From: Paraflavitalea devenefica | GTDB lineage: Bacteria > Bacteroidota > Bacteroidia > Chitinophagales > Chitinophagaceae | Length of the DNA: 64,000 bases | Direction: 5' to 3' | Assembly (NCBI RefSeq): GCF_011759375.1 | Contig: NZ_JAARML010000004.1 | Coordinates: 186,001 to 250,000 of the forward strand | The notes under the pieces: model-generated | Told to the model about the DNA's origin: nothing | The model's input: only the letters and a program-made list of their open reading frames with translations | The model's database searches: none | Shown here: one piece after another, positions 62,401 to 64,000 of the stretch | How positions within the stretch are numbered: position 1 is the stretch's first letter | How the letters are laid out: every line of letters begins with the position of its first letter | Program-made: the position numbers and the translations under genes

Positions 62401-63992
62401 CAGTTACGGATAACAGGACTGCTCCCGCCATTGTACATACCGCCCCCAAAGTACATATCGTTGCCGGTGAATATACAGTTGCTGATGGTAGGCGACGAGG
62501 CGTTATTGCTCATTCCTCCACCGGTTATGATAAAGCCGTCGAGCAAGGAGGCCGTTGTGAGGGAATTGCTGCCGTTGTCAATAACGCGGCTATTGTTGCC
62601 TTTTAATATACTGTTCTTTTGCGCGGCCAGGTTACGCTGGGCCAGGGCCGTTTCCGTTCCGGCGAAGCCACCGACTATTTTCTTTCCCTCCACCATGCTG
62701 AAAGATTGGCCGCTCAGCGGCTGGTAGGTTCCTTTTGCTACCCATAGTTGTTGTACCGCCGGGTTGATGCGGGCTGCATACAAGGCGAGGGAGAGATCGG
62801 CGGTTGCGGTGCTCCAGCTTTTGCCATTTGCGATGGTGGTGTTTACCTGGCTGCTGTCGATATACACGATACCACCGGCATCCGGTTCGGGTAGGGGAAA
62901 TTCATACGCACCAATATCAATCGTTCCGGCTGTTATACGTGTAAAATCCAACAAGTCTTTTTCCGGCAATAACCAGGACGAAATGTTTGTTGTTGAACCG
63001 GCATTAACGGCTGTACTTCCTATGGCCAGTCTGAGGCCGTCGTCGGAAGTTCCCGCTATGCCATCTGAACCAGCCGGATTGTCACTGTCCGCAAATGGAT
63101 TATTGCTGCTCACGATGCAATTGGTTCCACCAATATTGGTGGAGGAATAACAGTTTTCGACGAAGTTCCAGTCATCATTGTTGTAGTTGAATATATCCTG
63201 CGATACCCCCTGGCTTTCATTTTGCCAGAATATACAGTTGATGATCGTGCCAAGGGACTCTTCGCAGTACAAGGCCCCGCCATTGACAGTACTGGTATTC
63301 TTAAGAAATGTACAGTTGTAAATACGGGGTTCCGCATAGTTGTCATTGTATAAGGCCCCGCCCTCAGCGGCGGAATTACTGCTGAAAACGCAATTGACGA
63401 GACTATACATAGCCCCCGCCGTACTATAGACAGCACCCCCATTAAGACCGGTATTGCTGTTGAAAATACAATTCCGGATCACCCCGGAGGAGTTGTCCAT
63501 GTTAATAGCTCCTCCATTATACGAAGCGCCGCCTCCTGCTGTAAGGGTAAAGCCATCCAGCTCGGTAGAATTATCCAGGTTCTTACCCGTGTTGTTAATA
63601 ATACTCCTGTTGTTGCCTTTTAATATGCTTTTATTGATCGTTGAAAGAATACGCTGTGCCAGGCTGGTTTCTGTACCGGCAAAACCGCCATATATTTTCA
63701 CTCCATTCTTCATCACATAAGAAGTATTGGAAGCGGGTTGGTAGGTACCCTTCATGACGAACAGACTATCGCCGGAAGTGCAGGCATTGATCGCGGTCTG
63801 CAAATTGGTATAGGCGTTGGCCCAACTGGTGCCATTGTTTGCACCGGAACCGGTGGGTTTTACATATCTTTTTGTTTGTGCCTGTCCTGCAAGGTTAATA
63901 CCGCAGCATAAAAGAATCAGGAATAGTATTCGCGCCTGGGTTGTAGTGCGCCTGCCTGCAGATGCCTGGCGCATTAGGGTGTAGGGAGTCAT
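59436..63992 (-). CDS. Repeated beta-helix exoprotein with type A T9SS sorting domain
   Basis: 1518 residues from ATG 63992; ATG 63974 (MRQASAGRRTTTQARILFLIL) is an alternative. The frame stays open to the window edge, but a signal peptide ending at AGQAQ supports a start here. It has four ~325-residue modules, each beginning with a (S/N)GKSWSTA-type segment and IWVAKGTYQP, MVEGxKIxGGFAGTETxLAQRNL. Right-handed beta-helix rungs follow (SNCIFTGNDMYFGGGMYNGGS, TNCTFAGNNATAMGGALHLSGS), ending in a DIGAYE motif. The C-terminal type A tail reads LIYPNPAKGHITISV ... GTYLVLVNGK. It resembles choice-of-anchor/polymorphic outer-membrane-protein-like surface proteins. No polysaccharide lyase catalytic residues are evident, so an adhesive or structural role is as likely as an enzymatic one. 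Confidence 0.92.
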   Translation of the reverse strand: MTPYTLMRQASAGRRTTTQARILFLILLCCGINLAGQAQTKRYVKPTGSGANNGTSWANAYTNLQTAINACTSGDSLFVMKGTYQPASNTSYVMKNGVKIYGGFAGTETSLAQRILSTINKSILKGNNRSIINNTGKNLDNSTELDGFTLTAGGGASYNGGAINMDNSSGVIRNCIFNSNTGLNGGAVYSTAGAMYSLVNCVFSSNSAAEGGALYNDNYAEPRIYNCTFLKNTSTVNGGALYCEESLGTIINCIFWQNESQGVSQDIFNYNNDDWNFVENCYSSTNIGGTNCIVSSNNPFADSDNPAGSDGIAGTSDDGLRLAIGSTAVNAGSTTNISSWLLPEKDLLDFTRITAGTIDIGAYEFPLPEPDAGGIVYIDSSQVNTTIANGKSWSTATADLSLALYAARINPAVQQLWVAKGTYQPLSGQSFSMVEGKKIVGGFAGTETALAQRNLAAQKNSILKGNNSRVIDNGSNSLTTASLLDGFIITGGGMSNNASSPTISNCIFTGNDMYFGGGMYNGGSSPVIRNCIFANNTGGYGAAIQNDGSSPVITNCTFAGNNATAMGGALHLSGSAAKVTNCVFWNNTAPAGADINIMSTDGNSITYCYTQNAFAGAGNIQGAGNPFSNAVSPAGADGIWQTADDGLSLLVVSTAINGGTPSIAGLGLPANDIREKARVSGIAIDMGAYEYTIPDPDAAGIIYIDSSKVNSTVADGKSWSTATADLPAALLAARQNSAIKQLWIAKGTYQPLAGTSFSMVEGLKIYGGFAATETALSQRNLAALQQSILKGNTNRVIDNTSNLTMASLLDGFIITGGGMSNHPSSPTVSNCIFTGNDMYFGGGMYNGGSNPVIRNCIFANNTGGYGAAIQNDGSSPVITNCTFSGNAATAMGGALHLSGSAAKVTNCVFWNNTAPAGADINIMNTDGNTITHCYTQTSFAGNITGATNPFVNSASPAGADGTWRTTDDGLRLLAGSTAINAGTTDTAGLGLPLVDILGIPRIYGAAIDAGVYETFDYTADVQGVLYVNAGRSSVATDDGRSWNASLTDLSIALQAARQNNTIKQIWVATGTYQPAIGTPFRMVEGVKMYGGLAGTETSLAQRNLAAGHNSILKGNHYKVIENWGNNLTAAAVLDGFIITGGDYHSEGGGMYNYNSSPTVNNCIFIGNKGSRGGAVNNGNSSTVLRNCSFIGNIAYEGGAVCNEYNSAVALINCTIAGNQANNAGGALAHFSSNTKIINTICWNNTAPTSNDSYVYGSSVPLFSYNYTQDLITGTGNIQSTTDPFVNSADPAGADGLWGTSDDGMRMKATSAIIDAGIPDTTGLGLPRTDSYGNMRIFGARIDIGALEWVSAALPVKLVSFTGKLQEGMAYLQWHTADEVNFQYFTVEKSTDGISYQAVATVAAKGSNSYYTYNLPQSQQRAYYRLRMTDMDGRHEHSRIVILSQSVEVEVILIYPNPAKGHITISVNNPGTVSMYSLAGQLVKTQAIQAGITDIDISGFSAGTYLVLVNGKTIRLLKQ
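61201..62735 (-). repeat. near-identical 975-bp repeats inside the beta-helix gene
   Basis: The stretch from about 61201 recurs from about 62176, 975 bp (325 codons) apart, with near-identity over roughly 350 bp in the middle of each copy. A more diverged copy starts near 60240. This suggests recent in-frame duplication or ongoing gene conversion. Confidence 0.85.
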
Positions 63993-64000
63993 AAGTGGCG

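Overview
The window is chromosomal DNA from a member of the Bacteroidota, most likely the Chitinophagia/Chitinophagaceae (inference). The evidence is three complete or partial SusC/RagA receptors with two SusD partners, two ECF sigma/FecR pairs, type IX secretion (T9SS) cargo with both type A and type B sorting tails, PorP/SprF and PorE-like proteins, lipoproteins with acidic export signals, and promoters of the TTTG...TAnnTTTG type. No tRNA, rRNA or CRISPR array was seen.

Layout. (1) 1-4316: the N-terminal part of a SusC-type receptor (minus) diverges from a membrane-spanning beta-propeller/Y_Y_Y/LuxR-type regulator (plus). (2) 4333-6218: a REP/RAYT island. Three same-orientation copies of a ~105-bp element of four hairpins bracket a REP-associated tyrosine transposase and a small antitoxin-like orphan followed by three perfect hairpins. 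The third copy cuts off an STN-domain SusC remnant. (3) 40587-6372, all minus strand and about 34 kb: FecR, a collagen-like lipoprotein, an ECF sigma factor, SusC, SusD, a zinc metallohydrolase lipoprotein, a DUF4302-like lipoprotein, a ~3986-residue type B adhesin, a type A exoprotein, a 1572-residue PKD type B adhesin, and then PorP/SprF, PorE-like and PorP/SprF. This reads as a nutrient-uptake locus followed by a set of surface adhesins with their outer-membrane partners. (4) 40952-42396: ahpC-ahpD (plus) with a good OxyR-type site. (5) 53027-42479 (minus): a second, classically ordered sigma/FecR/SusC/SusD locus ending in an FG-GAP/ASPIC_UnbV lipoprotein. (6) 53422-55739 (minus): arginine decarboxylase with a near-consensus promoter, and rpmI-rplT without infC beside them. 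(7) 55886-59308 (plus): a ThuA/sorbosone-dehydrogenase-like/PKD/cytochrome c multidomain lipoprotein. (8) 59436-63992 (minus): a repeated beta-helix exoprotein with a type A tail.

The most unusual signal is not a gene. At least six separate non-coding gaps hold short arrays with a strict 7-bp period. The heptamer differs between most loci, and in four of the six a complementary heptamer array lies close by, so the pair can fold into a long hairpin. This recurs between genes of quite different function and does not match a feature class I can name with confidence.
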